Below are positions 11,825 through 13,403 of a stretch of DNA of 13,403 nucleotides, piece by piece. The notes under the pieces are model-generated. The model worked only from the letters and a program-made list of their open reading frames with translations. It was not told the origin of the DNA and ran no database searches. How positions within the stretch are numbered: the stretch's first letter is position 1; each line of letters begins with the position of its first letter. A program made the translations under genes and the position numbers. Where the stretch lies: positions 1 through 13,403 of the forward strand of contig JBDKLF010000057.1 of NCBI GenBank assembly GCA_039795755.1, given 5' to 3'. This DNA comes from JANNXY01 sp039795755 (GTDB lineage: Bacteria > Patescibacteriota > Minisyncoccia > Phycocordibacterales > CAIZIN01).

Positions 11825-12833
11825 AAAGAACACATCTATAGAATTTTTAGCAATTGGAGACATCGTTACTGATGCATTTATCCGAATCACTGAAGCACAT
11901 ACCGATTGTGATAATGGACATTGTGAATTGTGTCTTGCCTATGGTGACAAAGTACCTTTTGAATCAGTAGATATTATTCCTGCAGTAGGAAATAGTGCCA
12001 ATGCAGCAGTTGCTGCCGCTCGACTCGGACTGAATGCTGCGCTTGTCGCTGGAATTGGCGACGATAAAGAAGGACAAGAATGCCTCGCTGCACTCAAGAA
12101 AGAACATGTGGTAACTGATTATATCTCTATCAACAAAGGTAAGAAGACAAACTATCACTATGTATTGTGGTACGAAAAAGACCGAACCATTCTCGTGAAG
12201 CATGAAATCTTTACCTACACACTTCCTACAAAAACAGTTCCACAATGGCTCTACCTCAGCTCACTTGGTGGCAACACTGAGACATTTCATGATGAAATTG
12301 CTAACTACGTAGAACAGCATGCTGAAATGAAGCTCGTATTCCAGCCGGGAACATTTCAAATGAAACTTGGTACCGAACGATTGGCTCGAATCTACAAACA
12401 GACTGAATTATTCTTCTGCAATGTTGAAGAAGCGGAACGAATTCTCAATCTCCTCTCACAAGCACATGTTGAGAAACATACTCATGTTAAAAACCTCCTT
12501 AACGGCATTCACGCCCTTGGCCCAAAGATTGTTGTGATTACTGATGGACCAGATGGTTCTTACGGATCAGATGGACAGAAGCAATTCTTCCTCGACGCCT
12601 ATCCAGACCAAAAGCCTGCCTTCGAGCGAACCGGTGCTGGTGATTGTTTCGCCTCAACTACTACCGTTGGAATTATTCAAGGAAAAACACTTGAAGAAAG
12701 TATGAAATGGGGATCAATCAACTCAATGTCAGTCGTTCAAGAAATTGGTGCTCAACGAGGATTGCTTACCAAAGACAAAATTGAAGCTTTCTTGAAAACT
12801 GCACCAGAAGGTTGGAATGCACAAGCACTCTAA
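11811..12833 (+). CDS. PfkB-family sugar/nucleoside kinase with Cys-rich N-terminal insert
   Basis: Ribokinase-fold ATP-dependent kinase; the substrate cannot be read from sequence. The 340-residue protein begins FLAIGDIVTDAFI (12-24), has the first PfkB block AVGNSANAAVAAARLGLNAALVAGIGDDKEG (58-88), a kinase core with KTNYHYVLWYEKDRTILVKHE (112-132) and the second signature FERTGAGDCFAS (271-282), in which D278 is the catalytic base and GAGD the anion hole. Between strand 1 and the first block lies HTDCDNGHCELC (30-41), with C33, C38 and C41 plus H30 and H37, a possible metal site not found in standard ribokinase or PfkB. No obvious lid truncation. The ATG at 11811 is 20 bases from divergent cmk. 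Beside aldolase and transketolase, a phosphofructokinase or ribokinase role is a reasonable inference only. A strong terminator follows. Confidence 0.86.
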   Translation: MSFFKKNTSIEFLAIGDIVTDAFIRITEAHTDCDNGHCELCLAYGDKVPFESVDIIPAVGNSANAAVAAARLGLNAALVAGIGDDKEGQECLAALKKEHVVTDYISINKGKKTNYHYVLWYEKDRTILVKHEIFTYTLPTKTVPQWLYLSSLGGNTETFHDEIANYVEQHAEMKLVFQPGTFQMKLGTERLARIYKQTELFFCNVEEAERILNLLSQAHVEKHTHVKNLLNGIHALGPKIVVITDGPDGSYGSDGQKQFFLDAYPDQKPAFERTGAGDCFASTTTVGIIQGKTLEESMKWGSINSMSVVQEIGAQRGLLTKDKIEAFLKTAPEGWNAQAL

Positions 12834-12838
12834 AATAT

Positions 12839-12863
12839 AAAAACCGCCTTATGGGCGGTTTTT
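12839..12863. terminator. Bidirectional Rho-independent terminator
   Basis: AAAAACCGCC (12839-12848) pairs with GGCGGTTTTT (12854-12863), loop TTATG. It ends the PfkB kinase gene on plus and overlaps the stop codon of the DUF1653 gene on minus, so it serves both convergent transcripts. Confidence 0.92.
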
Positions 12864-13083
12864 AATTTACCAATACAAATCGCGGAACTTTCTTTCCTTC
12901 TATTTCAACTTCCTCATTCCACATAGTGAGTGGTCGAATCCATACCTTTGATACTGGATTCTCATACTGAGCTTCGTAGACCACCATCTCTTCGAGGGAT
13001 TCTGAATGCTTCCCTACGGTAATAATTTTGTACAGATTACCTTTCTTTGAATGCTTCCAAATTTGTCCTGGTTGTGGGTTCAT
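12862..13083 (-). CDS. DUF1653 family protein
   Basis: Small protein of unknown function in a widespread family. The 73-residue sequence carries the family pattern: GQIWKHSKKGNLYKIITVGKHSESLEEMVVYEAQY (residues 6-40) followed by VWIRPLTMWNEEV (47-59), and it covers the whole domain. It is predicted to be a small beta-rich, SH3-like cytoplasmic domain without catalytic residues. It starts 1 base after the transketolase stop, with neither promoter nor SD, so translation is likely coupled to the upstream gene. The stop codon falls inside the shared terminator. Confidence 0.88.
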   Translation of the reverse strand: MNPQPGQIWKHSKKGNLYKIITVGKHSESLEEMVVYEAQYENPVSKVWIRPLTMWNEEVEIEGKKVPRFVLVN

Positions 13084-13084
13084 A

Positions 13085-13403
13085 TTATTGGTGATTTGTT
13101 TTTCTTTTAATTACTTTCAGCACCGCTTTCTCTATATCAACAGTATCCATTCCATAATGAGCGATTAATTCTGCTGGAGTTCCTGACTGACCGAATTCAT
13201 CTCGCACACCAACGAATTCAATTGGCACGGGGAAATGCTCAGCAAGACATTCTGCAACCGCAGATCCCATACCACCTGCAATCTGATGTTCTTCTACAGT
13301 TACTACTGCTTTTGCTTTCTTGGCATATTTCACAATTGTTTCGTGATCGAGTGGTTTGATCGTTGCGAGATTAAGTACTACAGTGAACACCTGCTTCTTC
13401 TCT
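13085..13403 (-). CDS. Transketolase, C-terminal part (cut by window edge)
   Basis: Thiamine-diphosphate enzyme of the non-oxidative pentose phosphate pathway. About 106 codons are visible, entering from the right edge with the frame open. The visible stretch matches the C-terminal domain of transketolases and related proteins: VLNLATIKPLDHETIVKYAKKAKAVVTVEEHQIAGGMGSAVAECL, then PIEFVGVRDEFGQSGTPAELIAHYGMD. The Val codon at 13388-13390 is internal, not a start. I cannot tell whether the gene is a full-length transketolase or the separate C-terminal subunit of a split enzyme, which is common in archaea and many bacteria with reduced genomes; a 1-deoxyxylulose-5-phosphate synthase is less likely. 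The DUF1653 gene follows after 1 base. Confidence 0.88.
   Translation of the reverse strand, partial: EKKQVFTVVLNLATIKPLDHETIVKYAKKAKAVVTVEEHQIAGGMGSAVAECLAEHFPVPIEFVGVRDEFGQSGTPAELIAHYGMDTVDIEKAVLKVIKRKTNHQ

Noticed and set aside
1..13403. CRISPR arrays, insertion sequences, toxin-antitoxin or defence systems
   Set aside because: No spaced direct repeats, no transposase and no recognisable defence or toxin motifs were found on either strand.

Overview
The window reads as a chromosomal segment of a Patescibacteria/CPR bacterium, most likely of the Parcubacteria type. I infer this from reduced protein forms (a PheS without its N-terminal coiled coil, a PheT without its tRNA-binding insert, a short EF-Ts), an archaeal-type cytidylate kinase, a PfkB-family kinase with a Cys-rich N-terminal insert, very dense gene packing, heavy use of CGA for arginine and no visible Shine-Dalgarno sites. 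No search was run, so the lineage is a recognition-based call. All 18 protein genes read with the standard bacterial code: 12 end in TAA, 5 in TAG and 1 in TGA.

Layout. 1-1126 (minus): pheS-pheT, with pheT running off the left edge. 1197-3153 (plus): a two-gene unit of a membrane GT2 glycosyltransferase and a membrane-anchored thioredoxin-like protein, closed by a strong bidirectional terminator. 3207-8457 (minus): a translation block (rplY, a secreted coiled-coil lytic transglycosylase, rpmE, prfA, rpsB, tsf, a small membrane protein, tRNA-Thr). 8528-9499 (minus): a D-2-hydroxyacid dehydrogenase. 9592-10256: two small divergent genes I cannot identify, the only accessory-looking part of the window. 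10272-12833: class II fructose-bisphosphate aldolase and archaeal-type CMP kinase (minus), then a PfkB kinase (plus) whose promoter overlaps that of the kinase gene. 12862-13403 (minus): a DUF1653 protein and the C-terminal end of a transketolase, which runs off the right edge. No gene-free stretch exceeds about 95 bases.

The most interesting signal is not one gene but the promoter architecture. At least ten genes have a TAnnnT element, often preceded by TG (extended -10), placed only 6-9 bases before the start codon, and none has an SD. This predicts largely leaderless transcription. The same spacing recurs in front of tRNA-Thr, which predicts almost no 5' leader there. Consequences include a 20-bp intergenic region where two divergent genes share one -10, and a promoter whose TG is the stop codon of the preceding gene. 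A four-run G-quadruplex motif sits immediately upstream of the rplY promoter.

Functionally, the minus-strand translation genes form one large cluster. Aldolase, the PfkB kinase and transketolase suggest a local carbon-metabolism group linking lower glycolysis and the pentose phosphates. The glycosyltransferase, thioredoxin-like protein and lytic transglycosylase are envelope functions.
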